A stretch of DNA of 64,000 nt from Prochlorococcus sp. AG-363-P19 (GCA_003280055.1 QCGG01000002.1:1-64000), one strand, 5' to 3'. Shown: positions 9,470 through 19,998, counted from the first letter of the stretch. The notes: generated by a model not told the origin, from the sequence alone. Numbers and translations: made by a program.

Positions 9470-10216
9470 TTGACGGTCTCAAGTCCATCAAAAGAAACGA
9501 TTCTCGTGGTCGATGATGAGGCGAGTATTCGAAGAATTCTCGAAACTCGCCTGTCGATGATTGGATATCAGGTAGTCACAGCCTGTGACGGCAAAGAAGC
9601 TATCGACCTCTTTCGAAATAACGAGCCAGACCTTGTAGTTCTGGACGTGATGATGCCGAAACTAGATGGCTATGGAGTCATTCAAGAGCTCAGGAAGGAC
9701 TCAGATGTCCCAATTGTGATGTTGACAGCCCTTGGGGACGTCGCGGACAAAATCACAGGGCTAGAGCTTGGTGCAGATGACTATGTGGTGAAACCATTCA
9801 GTCCCAAAGAATTGGAAGCAAGAATCAGATGTGTACTCCGAAGAGTCGATAAAGAAGGTATTGCAGGCATACCAAACTCAGGTGTTATCCAAGTCACCAA
9901 TTTAAGAATTGATACCAACAAGCGACAAGTTTTTCGAGCAGATGAACGTATTCGCCTAACTGGAATGGAGTTTAGTCTCCTTGAGCTATTGGTTAGTCGA
10001 TCAGGAGAACCCTTCAGCCGTGGAGAAATCCTGAAGGAGGTCTGGGGTTACACCCCTGAGCGTCATGTAGACACTCGCGTTGTGGACGTCCATATTTCTA
10101 GACTGAGGTCAAAGCTGGAAGACGATCCAGCAAATCCTGAACTTATTCTTACCGCCAGAGGAACAGGCTACTTATTCCAACGCATTGTCGACTCCGTTGC
10201 TACCGAAGGACCCTGA
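9470..10216 (+). CDS. rpaB: RpaB response regulator (Ycf27, OmpR family)
   Basis: RpaB controls high-light and redox responses in cyanobacteria (hli genes, photosystem genes) and is usually essential. Visible are acidic residues Asp15/Asp16, phosphoacceptor Asp59 in VVLDVMMP, Lys108 in VVKPF, and a winged-helix domain with 'EVWGYTPERHVDTRVVDVHI'. The start is TTG; no ATG/GTG in frame fits between the upstream leader and the receiver domain. The 3' end overlaps the apparent plsX start by 32 bases, so the regulator heads the phospholipid/fatty-acid operon. Hik33, its usual kinase, is not in the window. Confidence 0.93.
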   Translation: MTVSSPSKETILVVDDEASIRRILETRLSMIGYQVVTACDGKEAIDLFRNNEPDLVVLDVMMPKLDGYGVIQELRKDSDVPIVMLTALGDVADKITGLELGADDYVVKPFSPKELEARIRCVLRRVDKEGIAGIPNSGVIQVTNLRIDTNKRQVFRADERIRLTGMEFSLLELLVSRSGEPFSRGEILKEVWGYTPERHVDTRVVDVHISRLRSKLEDDPANPELILTARGTGYLFQRIVDSVATEGP

Positions 10217-11558
10217 TACGAATCTTGCCCCCGAATCAAGGGTAAAGGCCAACCGACCGCGTGCAATAAGGCGGTTGGTTATTTGGTATAGGAGAAACGC
10301 GGCAGTAACAACAATTGTTGATACCGCTACAAATTCAGCATCTGCCGCTGGAACAGTCGCAGGGACAGTGGTTTCCAGCGCCAGCTCAGTTGTCACAAAT
10401 GCTGGATCAATGGCTGGAACCATTTTGCAGCCTCTTGTCTTTGATCCTCTACGAAGACTTCAAATTTCCGAAAGTGATGTTGAAAAAAAAGAACTAACTA
10501 ATGAAGAGCGACTTTGGATTGCTGTCGATGGAATGGGTGGAGATAATGCGCCAGGTCCTATCCTTGAAGGTTGTCTTGAGGCTCTTAAGCGTCTACCAAT
10601 AAGAATAAAATTCGTTGGAGAACTAGAACAAATTGAAAAAGCATCAAAAGAATTGGACCTAAAAGAGATCCTGGATGACGCAAAACAATCAGGGTGCTTG
10701 GAAATAGTTGCTAGCGGTCCATCAGTTGGAATGAATGAAGAAGCAACTGCTGTAAGACGTAAGCGCGATGCAAGCATCAATCTGGCAATGGAACTAGTCA
10801 AAAAAGGACTAGCCACTGCCATGTACTCAGCTGGAAACTCAGGAGCATTAATGGCATCAGCAATATTTCGACTGGGCCGCCTTAATGGAATCGATAGACC
10901 TGCTATAGGTGCCCTATTTCCAACAAAAGACCCTGGACAGCCAGTTCTAGTGCTTGACGTAGGCGCAAACATGGATTGCAAACCAACTTACCTGCATCAA
11001 TTCGCCCTGCTTGGGAACATCTACTCAAGAGATGTTCTCCAAACCACTCACCCAAGAGTCGGATTACTCAATATTGGAGAAGAAGACTGCAAAGGGAACG
11101 ATCTATCTCTTCGCACTCATGAAATACTCAGTCAAGAAACTCGACTCAATTTTGCAGGCAACTGTGAAGGTAGAGATGTACTCTCAGGAGAATTCGATGT
11201 TGTGGTTTGTGACGGATTTACAGGTAATGTTCTTCTTAAATTTTTAGAGTCTGTTGGGAGTGTGCTTTTAGATGTACTTCGTGCTGAGCTCCCCAGAGGT
11301 AGAAGAGGAAAAGTTGGTTCTGCTTTCCTTCGTAGCAACTTAAAGCGAATTAAAAAAAGGTTAGATCATGCAGAGCATGGAGGAGCGCTGCTTTTGGGGG
11401 TCAATGGTATCTGCGTCATAGGCCATGGGAGTAGTAAAGCTTTATCTGTTGTAAGTGCCCTTCGACTAGCTCACTCAGCGGCCAGTCACGGGGTAATGGA
11501 TGATTTAGCTGAACTACAACAAGCCAATTCGGTACAACCTCAAACTAAGAAGGTCTAA
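10185..11558 (+). CDS. plsX: Phosphate acyltransferase PlsX with N-terminal extension
   Basis: PlsX makes acyl-phosphate from acyl-ACP for phosphatidic acid synthesis. The conserved enzyme begins near residue 108 with 'LWIAVDGMGGDNAPGPILEG' and contains 'NSGALMASAIFRLGRL', 'LDVGANMDCKP' and 'CDGFTGNVLLKF'. The roughly 105 residues before it include a basic segment (RRLVIWYRR) and an Ala/Ser/Thr/Val-rich low-complexity stretch not found in typical PlsX. The listed start is a TTG inside rpaB; another TTG at 10275 is possible, so the start is uncertain. fabH, fabD and plsC follow on the same strand. Confidence 0.9.
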   Translation: MSTPLLPKDPDTNLAPESRVKANRPRAIRRLVIWYRRNAAVTTIVDTATNSASAAGTVAGTVVSSASSVVTNAGSMAGTILQPLVFDPLRRLQISESDVEKKELTNEERLWIAVDGMGGDNAPGPILEGCLEALKRLPIRIKFVGELEQIEKASKELDLKEILDDAKQSGCLEIVASGPSVGMNEEATAVRRKRDASINLAMELVKKGLATAMYSAGNSGALMASAIFRLGRLNGIDRPAIGALFPTKDPGQPVLVLDVGANMDCKPTYLHQFALLGNIYSRDVLQTTHPRVGLLNIGEEDCKGNDLSLRTHEILSQETRLNFAGNCEGRDVLSGEFDVVVCDGFTGNVLLKFLESVGSVLLDVLRAELPRGRRGKVGSAFLRSNLKRIKKRLDHAEHGGALLLGVNGICVIGHGSSKALSVVSALRLAHSAASHGVMDDLAELQQANSVQPQTKKV

Positions 11559-11593
11559 CCTCTTTACTTAAACCATCTGAAATTAATTAATCC

Positions 11594-12613
11594 TTGCTCG
11601 AAACCCCTGAAAACTTGTCTGGAATAGCTTTGGTTGGCTCAGGAAGTGCTGTACCTTCTCAAACTCTTAGCAATGAGGAATTAGGCCTTCGAGTCGAAAC
11701 TAACGACTCTTGGATAAGAGAAAGAACTGGCATCGAAACACGTCGAATAATTAGCAAAAATGAAACACTGACTGGTCTTTGCAGCAAGGCTGGCTCAAAA
11801 GCATTGGAAATGGCTGGGTGGGACCCTTCAAGTATTGACTTGATCATCCTGGCGACCTCAACGCCAGATGATTTGTTCGGCACAGGACCAGAAATCCAAG
11901 CAAGCCTTGGGGCAAACAATGCCGTTTCATTTGACCTAACAGCAGCTTGCAGTGGTTTTCTATTTGCCTTAATAACCGCAGCTCAATTCCTAAAAAATGG
12001 TGAAATGAAACGCGCAATTGTTATAGGCGGAGACCAACTAAGTAGTTGCATTGACTGGGATGATAGGAGGAGCTGCATCTTATTCGGGGATGGCGCAGGA
12101 GCAGTTGCTATAGAAAAAACAACTGCTGAAAAAAATGGGTTATTAGCGTTCAAGATGAAGTCTGATGGGCAAAGAAGAAGTTGTCTTAATTTGAGACAAT
12201 TTTCAGAACATTTACCATTACTAAAAGAGAAAACTTATCAAAAAGGAAGCTATCAACCTATACAAATGAATGGGCAGGAAGTTTATAAGTTTGCAGTAAA
12301 AGAAGTACCTTTAATATTGGCCTCTCTCTTGAAAACAGCACAAATTGAAGCTGATTCACTTAATTGGCTGCTACTACATCAAGCAAACCAAAGGATTCTC
12401 GATTCCGTTGCAGATCGTTTCTCAATTCCTCATGAGAAAGTACTCAGTAATCTTTCAAAATATGGCAATACTTCTGCAGCAACTATCCCATTAATGCTTG
12501 ATGAAGCCGTTCGAGACAGCCGAATACAACCTGGTGACTTAATTGCTACAAGTGGTTTTGGCGCTGGCCTGAGCTGGGGAGCAGCTTTGCTTCGTTGGCA
12601 AGGTCCCTCCTAG
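11594..12613 (+). CDS. fabH: Beta-ketoacyl-ACP synthase III
   Basis: FabH condenses acetyl-CoA with malonyl-ACP to start fatty-acid elongation. The 339-residue protein has catalytic Cys119 in 'LTAACSGFLFA', the His motif 'LLHQANQRI' and the Asn motif 'YGNTSAAT', giving the complete Cys-His-Asn triad. It ends with the glycine-rich 'SGFGAGLSWGAALLRW'. The start is TTG. It lies between plsX and fabD, the classic fatty-acid cluster order. Confidence 0.95.
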   Translation: MLETPENLSGIALVGSGSAVPSQTLSNEELGLRVETNDSWIRERTGIETRRIISKNETLTGLCSKAGSKALEMAGWDPSSIDLIILATSTPDDLFGTGPEIQASLGANNAVSFDLTAACSGFLFALITAAQFLKNGEMKRAIVIGGDQLSSCIDWDDRRSCILFGDGAGAVAIEKTTAEKNGLLAFKMKSDGQRRSCLNLRQFSEHLPLLKEKTYQKGSYQPIQMNGQEVYKFAVKEVPLILASLLKTAQIEADSLNWLLLHQANQRILDSVADRFSIPHEKVLSNLSKYGNTSAATIPLMLDEAVRDSRIQPGDLIATSGFGAGLSWGAALLRWQGPS

Positions 12614-12639
12614 TCTTCAAAGGTCTCTAATTTCATTCA

Positions 12640-13536
12640 ATGACTATTGCTTGGGTGTTTCCTGGACAGGGATCACAAAAAATTGGGATGGCCGACCAGG
12701 TTCTTAGCCTGGAAGGAGCACTTGAAAGATTCGAACTAGCCTCAAAAATCATCGGCAGAGACTTATTAGCAATTTGTCAAGGGAGAGATGAGTGTGAAAA
12801 TCATCTCACAAATCTCAATGACACTAGAAACACTCAGCCAGCTCTATTTGTCGTTGAATCTATCCTTGTAGACGATATGTTGCGGCAAGGTCGAAAAGCT
12901 TCCTTGATAGCAGGGCATAGCTTGGGAGAATTTGTAGCGCTCTATGCATCAGAAGTCTTTAATGCAGAAACTGCTCTAGAACTACTGCACCGAAGATCAG
13001 AACTAATGGCCTCAGAAGGAGGAGGTGCTATGACTGCTGTTTTAGGTTTTGATCGCAAACAACTGGAAGAACTAGTAAATCAAACTGATGGGGTCGTAAT
13101 TGCTAACGACAACAATGAATCGCAAGTTGTTCTATCAGGGGTCCCAGAAGCTGTAAGTATTGTTAGCGAACAACTGACCTGCAAAAGAAAAATCCCACTT
13201 TCTGTTTCAGGGGCATTTCATTCACCTTTCATGCAAAATGCTGCGACAAACTTTGCAAAAGAACTGGACAAAGTCGTTTTCAAAAATGCCAAGATTCCTC
13301 TTCTAAGCAATTCTGACCCAAGGCCATGTAGTGATGGCGCTTTGCTTAAAGATAAATTAAAATCTCAAATGACAAATGGGGTTCGATGGAGAGAAACTAT
13401 GGAAATAATGGTCAAAGAAAATATAAATACGTTAGTAGAAATTGGTCCTGGAAATGTATTGAGTGGCCTAGCAAAGCGCTCAATGAAAGAAGTCACATCA
13501 ACTCGAATCTCAAATGCGCAAGACTTAGGGCATTAA
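12640..13536 (+). CDS. fabD: Malonyl-CoA:ACP transacylase
   Basis: FabD transfers malonyl from CoA to acyl carrier protein. The 298-residue protein begins 'MTIAWVFPGQGSQKIGM', has nucleophile Ser in 'AGHSLGEFVAL' and catalytic His in 'SGAFHSPFM', all standard. It follows fabH by 26 bases and is followed by plsC after 3 bases. Nothing is unusual apart from this tight packing. Confidence 0.96.
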   Translation: MTIAWVFPGQGSQKIGMADQVLSLEGALERFELASKIIGRDLLAICQGRDECENHLTNLNDTRNTQPALFVVESILVDDMLRQGRKASLIAGHSLGEFVALYASEVFNAETALELLHRRSELMASEGGGAMTAVLGFDRKQLEELVNQTDGVVIANDNNESQVVLSGVPEAVSIVSEQLTCKRKIPLSVSGAFHSPFMQNAATNFAKELDKVVFKNAKIPLLSNSDPRPCSDGALLKDKLKSQMTNGVRWRETMEIMVKENINTLVEIGPGNVLSGLAKRSMKEVTSTRISNAQDLGH

Positions 13537-13539
13537 ACA

Positions 13540-14217
13540 TTGAAGAGCCACAAATTAACTATTATTGATTCCTACGAAGTAATCAAAAAACCTAAGCCAA
13601 GTATTACATACCTGGTAATTAGTTATTTATTGGTTTGTCCAATTTTTCGGGGATTGTTTAGAGGTACAGTCTCAGGACTTGAAAATGTCCCTAAAGAAGG
13701 CCCCTTAGTTGTTGTGGCAAATCATGGATCACATCTAGATCCACCAATCCTTGGTCATGTTTTAGGACGTCCTGTCGCATTTATGGCAAAGGAAGAGCTT
13801 TTTAAAGTCCCTATTTTAGGAAAGATCATTAGAGCGTGTGGTGCTTATCCCGTCAAAAGAGGAGGAAGCGACCGTGATGCGATCCGAATGGCCAGCAAGA
13901 TGCTTTCAGAGGGTTGGGCAACTGGCATATTTCTTGATGGCAAAAGACAAATAAACGGGCGAATAAATGAACCTTTATCAGGCGCAGCTTTCATAGCAGC
14001 TCGGAGCAAATCACCTTTACTACCAGTGGCTATAATTAACTCCCATAGAGTGCTAGCAAAAGGGCACTTTTTACCAAGGCTAATACCAGTTCATATAAGA
14101 ATTGGTCAACCAATTGAAGCACCTATCACAAAACGGAAACCAGATCTTGAAGCCACTACATCAAGACTTAAAAGTATAATCAACTCACTTTTAGATATGA
14201 ATTTAATAAATAATTAA
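13540..14217 (+). CDS. plsC: 1-acyl-sn-glycerol-3-phosphate acyltransferase
   Basis: PlsC adds the second acyl chain to make phosphatidic acid, completing the route that PlsX begins. The protein carries the acyltransferase block I motif 'NHGSHLDPP' (HX4D), 'YPVKRGGSDRDAI' and the 'FLDGKRQINGRI' region, where EGTR is more usual. The start is TTG, three bases after the fabD stop. It is the last gene of the operon; the convergent DUF218 gene ends one base after it, leaving no room for a separate terminator. Confidence 0.9.
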   Translation: MKSHKLTIIDSYEVIKKPKPSITYLVISYLLVCPIFRGLFRGTVSGLENVPKEGPLVVVANHGSHLDPPILGHVLGRPVAFMAKEELFKVPILGKIIRACGAYPVKRGGSDRDAIRMASKMLSEGWATGIFLDGKRQINGRINEPLSGAAFIAARSKSPLLPVAIINSHRVLAKGHFLPRLIPVHIRIGQPIEAPITKRKPDLEATTSRLKSIINSLLDMNLINN

Positions 14218-14218
14218 T

Positions 14219-14806
14219 TCAAACTTCTGAGAATAAACTTGGCCATTTTAGTCCTAAAATAATCTTCACGTCTTTACCAGTGAAAACCCAAACAAAAGAT
14301 CTTATTACATCAAACCATTTCTTTCGCAATTTCTCTTCCTGGCAAAAAGGTACACAAGGAACAGAAAATCCTGTCAGATGAATTCCTCTACTTCCAGCAA
14401 TCACCCAGCCAACTGCCATTGCACGTTCTATATGATCTTGACTTGTAATTAATAATACATGCCTGATACCTTCTATTGAAAGTTCATCAACTAAAGAGGT
14501 AAAATTTCCAAACGTATCTTTGGCTTGATAATCAAACCTTATGTTATCTCTAGATATTCCTGAGTTTTGAATCAACCAATTCGCATATTCTGGATTACTA
14601 CCGCCAGTAACAACTAACGGTAAGCTCAATTGCTTTGCAAGACGAACGCCAACATGTTCTCTATCAACATCTCCACCGAGAACTATTATCAACTGAGGCG
14701 AATCAGTATTAAATATTGCCATTTTATACAAACGAAACAAGCTAATTTCTAACAAACCCAAACACAAACCAAAAAAAATCAACGATCTAATAAAAAAACG
14801 TACCAT
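14219..14806 (-). CDS. DUF218 (YdcF/ElyC/SanA-like) membrane-anchored protein
   Basis: With the ATG at 14806 the protein has 195 residues: an N-terminal membrane segment (about 5-25), then a DUF218 fold with 'LIIVLGGDVDREHVGVRLA', 'LPLVVTGGSNPEYA', a Tyr-x-x-x-Asp-Thr stretch and 'HVLLITSQDHIERAM'. Relatives act in envelope or polysaccharide metabolism, but the exact reaction is unknown. I chose 14806 because its ATG overlaps the tsaB stop in TAATG, a translational-coupling arrangement; a frame to 14857 would run inside tsaB. Confidence 0.82.
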   Translation of the reverse strand: MVRFFIRSLIFFGLCLGLLEISLFRLYKMAIFNTDSPQLIIVLGGDVDREHVGVRLAKQLSLPLVVTGGSNPEYANWLIQNSGISRDNIRFDYQAKDTFGNFTSLVDELSIEGIRHVLLITSQDHIERAMAVGWVIAGSRGIHLTGFSVPCVPFCQEEKLRKKWFDVIRSFVWVFTGKDVKIILGLKWPSLFSEV

Positions 14807-15480
14807 TACAAATTCTCTACTGGAGAAGTTGGATAAATTGGGACAACATCCATCCAATTTGCGACCTCATTATTCAAATAAGCCTCTAAAGAATGCTTTA
14901 AAAGATTCTCAACATCTGCCTCAACATCCTCAACCCCACAAATTGCAGGACTCAAGTCAAAATCACTAGAATATAACTTAGGAGCCTGTAGCTCAATAGC
15001 CCTCTGCAAAGAGTTTGTTTTCAAGTTACTTTTTAATTGATAGCGACCTGCCACAACACCCCTTCTCTTTAGCTCCTGAAAAATCCAAAAAGGCTGATTA
15101 ATTTGCTGTTGATCAAGATGAGAGAAAAGGCGCAAAGCCATCAAAGAAAAACTACTGATCCCGTCTAAAGGACAAGGAATTTGCTGAGCTAAAGTTCTTG
15201 CCAACACAACACTTAGACGTGTACCAGTAAATCCACCTGGACCTATAGCTACAGAAAGTCTAACTATTTGCTTCCATTGCTCAAAGGGACAAATCTCATT
15301 GACACAGCTCAACAAACTATTGGAAAGTTCCCGCCCTAAAGGAAAGAGTCCCTTTTTTATTTTCCGGTGAGAAGCACGAAGATCCATACAAGCAACTCCA
15401 AAGGTTTCTGAGGTGCTATGCAAGGCCAATAAAATTTGGCCTTTGTGGTCAAGCAAGGGATCTTTTAGGCCTTCTTTCAT
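14806..15480 (-). CDS. tsaB: tRNA threonylcarbamoyladenosine biosynthesis protein TsaB
   Basis: TsaB (YeaZ) is the partner of TsaD/TsaE in making t6A37 on ANN-reading tRNAs. The 224-residue protein has 'ILLALHSTSETFGVA', 'LSVAIGPGGFTGTRLSV' and 'LARTLAQQI', matching the ASKHA-type N-terminal half. Its C-terminal half is divergent, as usual. The ATG overlaps the ycf34 stop (ATGA) and its own stop overlaps the DUF218 start, so ycf34-tsaB-DUF218 look translationally coupled. Confidence 0.88.
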   Translation of the reverse strand: MKEGLKDPLLDHKGQILLALHSTSETFGVACMDLRASHRKIKKGLFPLGRELSNSLLSCVNEICPFEQWKQIVRLSVAIGPGGFTGTRLSVVLARTLAQQIPCPLDGISSFSLMALRLFSHLDQQQINQPFWIFQELKRRGVVAGRYQLKSNLKTNSLQRAIELQAPKLYSSDFDLSPAICGVEDVEADVENLLKHSLEAYLNNEVANWMDVVPIYPTSPVENL

Positions 15481-15731
15481 TGAGGTATCTCCTCACCTGG
15501 TCGTAACCGTTGCCATTTACCAGAATCTTCAATAAAACTGCCACAAGAACGCACATCCCATTCCACACCAATAAGACCATCAGCTAGATCCTCCATCACA
15601 CTTACATGGATATATGGATCTACAGGCTCTATATCCGGGCTCTCAGTGAGATGATCCACTCCATGCTGTCTTTCCACTGCGTGATAGGCATGACAACGGT
15701 CAACCCAGCGACAGTCAATGCAAATGCACAT
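15477..15731 (-). CDS. ycf34: Ycf34 family iron-sulfur protein
   Basis: This 84-residue protein begins 'MCICIDCRWVDRCHAYHAVE' with four cysteines (2, 4, 7, 13) and continues 'HLTESPDIEPVDPYIHV', the Ycf34 signature. In Synechocystis, Ycf34 binds an Fe-S cluster and affects electron transport. Its ATG shares CATG with the possible ATG of the divergent cca gene, so one of the two starts may be annotated too far upstream. Confidence 0.9.
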   Translation of the reverse strand: MCICIDCRWVDRCHAYHAVERQHGVDHLTESPDIEPVDPYIHVSVMEDLADGLIGVEWDVRSCGSFIEDSGKWQRLRPGEEIPQ

Positions 15732-16968
15732 GTCTAAACCTCTTCATAGCCAGAGCATTCCTAAAGGTGATCAAAATATTCTCGCGCAAAAACTCTTCAA
15801 ACGAATCAATCCGGATAGATGGCCAGTTCCACTCAAAGATCTACCTAATGAAACAGTGTTAGTTGGAGGTACTGTTAGAGATGGCCTCCTCGGAAAGTTG
15901 AATATTAAACCAGACCTAGATCTAATTATTCCAAAACAAGCTACCGAACTCGCTAAAGAACTTGCAAAAAAACAAGAAGGCAACTTTATTATTTTAGATA
16001 GTACAAGAGATATTGCCAGAGTAATAATTAAAGGCTGGAGCATAGATCTTGCCTCTCAAATTGGTAACAACCTTGAGGATGATCTTTATAGAAGGGATTT
16101 CAGAATCAATGCTATTGCACTTACTCTTCATGAACAACCAAAACTAATAGATCCAACTGGTGGGTTAAAAGATCTATTGGGAAATACCCTAGTAGCAATA
16201 AATGAAAAAAATCTTCTGCTGGATCCTTTACGTTTAATTCGGGGATTACGGCTAATGGCAGAACATAACCTCACCCTCGATAAACAAACAAAGGAATGGA
16301 TACATAAAAATAATAAGCTTCTAAAGCAAGCTGCCCCAGAAAGAATTTGTGCTGAAATTGAAAAAATGGTCCATGGAAAATATGCTGACAAAATCCTGCC
16401 CTTAATTCAAGAGCTTGAACTACTCGAGCATTGGCAAGAAACTACTAGAAATATTAATAAAAAAGACTTCTACAACGAACGCACCAAAACCTTTAGCGAG
16501 CATGAAAGGAAAATAGCCTTGCCACTGGCACGCTTAACCAACATTTTAAGCGACAAAGGTCTTCAAGAACTTCGCTTCAGCAAGAGGCAGCAGGAACGTT
16601 GCAAGAAACTACGTTATTGGAAGCAAAAAAACAAAGGTAATGCTTTTAAAAGCCTCAATGAAAAAGAGCGTCTCAAACTTCATCAAGAATTAGAAAAAGA
16701 CCTTCCCGCCTTAATAATTGAATTTTCTCTAACGGAACAAACAAGATGGTTAGAGCGCTGGCGAAACCAACAAGATCCCCTCTTTCATCCATCTTCCCCT
16801 ATCGACGGAAATACGCTTCAGGACTGTATTGGAGTGCCTCAGGGGCCCCTCTTGGGCGAGTTAATTAGCAGGCTAAATCTTGAAAATGCATTTGGAAGAT
16901 TAGAAAATCAGGAGGATGCAATTCGTTGGGCACGTTACTGGTGGGAACACAAACAGACCTTACTGTGA
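15730..16968 (+). CDS. cca: CCA tRNA nucleotidyltransferase / poly(A) polymerase family
   Basis: This class II nucleotidyltransferase adds or repairs the tRNA 3' CCA, needed here because the tRNA-Asn gene does not encode it. It has 'VLVGGTVRDGLLGKLN' with GGxVRD, catalytic 'DLDLI', the second motif 'DLYRRDFRINAIAL' and 'DPLRLIRGLRLMAE'. The C-terminal part is divergent. Cyanobacteria may split CCA and poly(A) activities between paralogues, so the exact activity is uncertain. ATGs at 15718, 15724 and 15730 are in frame; 15730 limits overlap with ycf34. Confidence 0.88.
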   Translation: MSKPLHSQSIPKGDQNILAQKLFKRINPDRWPVPLKDLPNETVLVGGTVRDGLLGKLNIKPDLDLIIPKQATELAKELAKKQEGNFIILDSTRDIARVIIKGWSIDLASQIGNNLEDDLYRRDFRINAIALTLHEQPKLIDPTGGLKDLLGNTLVAINEKNLLLDPLRLIRGLRLMAEHNLTLDKQTKEWIHKNNKLLKQAAPERICAEIEKMVHGKYADKILPLIQELELLEHWQETTRNINKKDFYNERTKTFSEHERKIALPLARLTNILSDKGLQELRFSKRQQERCKKLRYWKQKNKGNAFKSLNEKERLKLHQELEKDLPALIIEFSLTEQTRWLERWRNQQDPLFHPSSPIDGNTLQDCIGVPQGPLLGELISRLNLENAFGRLENQEDAIRWARYWWEHKQTLL

Positions 16969-17040
16969 TTAACTAATTGCACATGAATACAACATGCTGA
17001 TCAATTTGATCCTAAATTCTGTTCTACCTCCTGCTTTTTC

Positions 17041-17475
17041 ATGAGTGTTCGCCTCTACATCGGCAACTTGCCGCAAAACTTCGACAACAAAGAGCTAGAA
17101 GCCTTGCTGGCAAGCGTCTCGGAAGGCATTCGTTTCAAAGCTGTGCTGGACAAAGAAACAGGCCACTGTAGAGGCTTTGGGTTTGCCAACATTGACGACA
17201 AGAAAGTTGCAAACGCATTAATAGAGCAACTTAATGGTCGTGAATTTAATGGCAATAATCTCAGAGTTGAACGTTCAGAACGACGTGATTCTAATAATGG
17301 TAATTCACGCCGAGGCGGCCAAAACTCCAACAACAATCACCAAGGCGCTAATCGCAAAGGAACTAAAAAAGTTGTACATAGTGACGCACCGAACTCTGAA
17401 GCACCTGATCCACGCTGGGCCGGAGAATTGTCCAAATTAAAAGAGTTGCTTGATAATCAAAAAACCGCTGTTTAA
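17041..17475 (+). CDS. RRM-domain RNA-binding protein (cyanobacterial Rbp type)
   Basis: One RNA-recognition motif fills residues 1-80: RNP2 'LYIGNL' and RNP1 'CRGFGFANI'. A low-complexity Asn/Arg/Gly/Ser-rich tail follows (about 80-120), then a short C-terminal helix 'RWAGELSKLKELLD'. Cyanobacterial Rbp proteins are glycine-rich and often cold-induced or involved in mRNA localisation. The tail here is Asn-rich rather than Gly-rich. It stands alone with 72 bases upstream; that gap shows no strong Shine-Dalgarno sequence. Confidence 0.92.
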   Translation: MSVRLYIGNLPQNFDNKELEALLASVSEGIRFKAVLDKETGHCRGFGFANIDDKKVANALIEQLNGREFNGNNLRVERSERRDSNNGNSRRGGQNSNNNHQGANRKGTKKVVHSDAPNSEAPDPRWAGELSKLKELLDNQKTAV

Positions 17476-17519
17476 TAATTAAAAACTTCAGTATAGTTGT
17501 TCATAGAAATATTACTTTA

Positions 17520-18461
17520 TCAGCGTGATTGAGAAATTACGTAGGCGATTGGTAGATTTAAAAGTTTAACCCACTGACTTACATAAGCTCGATTATTAAA
17601 TACATCATAATCCAGTCTCTCAATTGAATCTAGAATTCCCCTGTAAAGCCTTAGGGAAGTCCAAACTGGCCATCGAGCATCACCTGAAAGCCATCTAACC
17701 CCTGATTCAGAAAGTGCAAACCATTCTCTTGCTCTCTGAAGCTGAAATGCCATCAAAGATCTCCAATTATTATTTAATTTTCCTTCCATAAGATCTTCTT
17801 CTGAATAATCAAATCGAATTAAATCTTCTTGAGGGATATAAATTCTTCCACGACCTCGATCCTCGCCAACATCTCGAAGAATGTTTGTCAATTGATTAGC
17901 GATACCCAAGGCAACTGCTGCATCAGAGGTATCAGGATCAGAGCTCCATGGTGCCGATGTATAAGCAGGATCCAAACCCATCACACCCTGCGTCATCAAG
18001 CCAACTGTTCCTGCAACCCTGTAGCAATAAAGCTTAAGATCCTCAAATGTTGCATAACGATGTAAGTTTAAATCCATCCGTTGACCTTCAATCATATCCA
18101 AATAAGGTTGTATATTCATTGGAAACTTATCCAACATATCGACCATTACTGCATCAAAATCATTATGTATTTTGCCCTTGAAAATATCTCTAGTACGTTG
18201 CTCCCAAAGTTCTAAACGAGTCGACAGTTTTTCATTAGAAAGCTTCATTGCCTCTGGACTGTCCATCAACTCATCCGTCCTCCTACACCAAACATAAATA
18301 GCCCATATAGCTCTCCTTTTAACTGGAGGAAGCAATAAGGTACCTAAATAAAAAGTTTTGGCCCATTTGGCAGTTTCCTTTCTACAAAGCTCATAAGCTT
18401 CTTCCAATTGAACAGAAGTCTTATCACTAAGAGATCTTGATTTAGAGCCTGAAAGAGTCAT
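17520..18461 (-). CDS. crtB: Phytoene synthase
   Basis: CrtB condenses two geranylgeranyl diphosphates into phytoene, the first carotenoid step. The 313-residue protein has the first Asp-rich region 'YVWCRRTDELMDSPEA', the second 'NILRDVGEDRGRGRIYIPQ' and 'YCYRVAGTVG', all diagnostic of squalene/phytoene synthases. It lies directly downstream of crtP on the same strand (44-base gap), so the two early carotenoid genes form an operon. Confidence 0.96.
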   Translation of the reverse strand: MTLSGSKSRSLSDKTSVQLEEAYELCRKETAKWAKTFYLGTLLLPPVKRRAIWAIYVWCRRTDELMDSPEAMKLSNEKLSTRLELWEQRTRDIFKGKIHNDFDAVMVDMLDKFPMNIQPYLDMIEGQRMDLNLHRYATFEDLKLYCYRVAGTVGLMTQGVMGLDPAYTSAPWSSDPDTSDAAVALGIANQLTNILRDVGEDRGRGRIYIPQEDLIRFDYSEEDLMEGKLNNNWRSLMAFQLQRAREWFALSESGVRWLSGDARWPVWTSLRLYRGILDSIERLDYDVFNNRAYVSQWVKLLNLPIAYVISQSR

Positions 18462-18505
18462 CTCTCAGATATAGCGGCTTTAAAAGATAAAATATTCATT
18501 TTTTA

Positions 18506-19915
<1,410 letters not shown>

Positions 19916-19998
19916 TTAAAAGGAGCAGAGCCTCTTTGGCTTCCTAGAGTTCTATAAAGTCAACGAGAGGTCCGGTTATTTAACCAGTCTTTACCACT

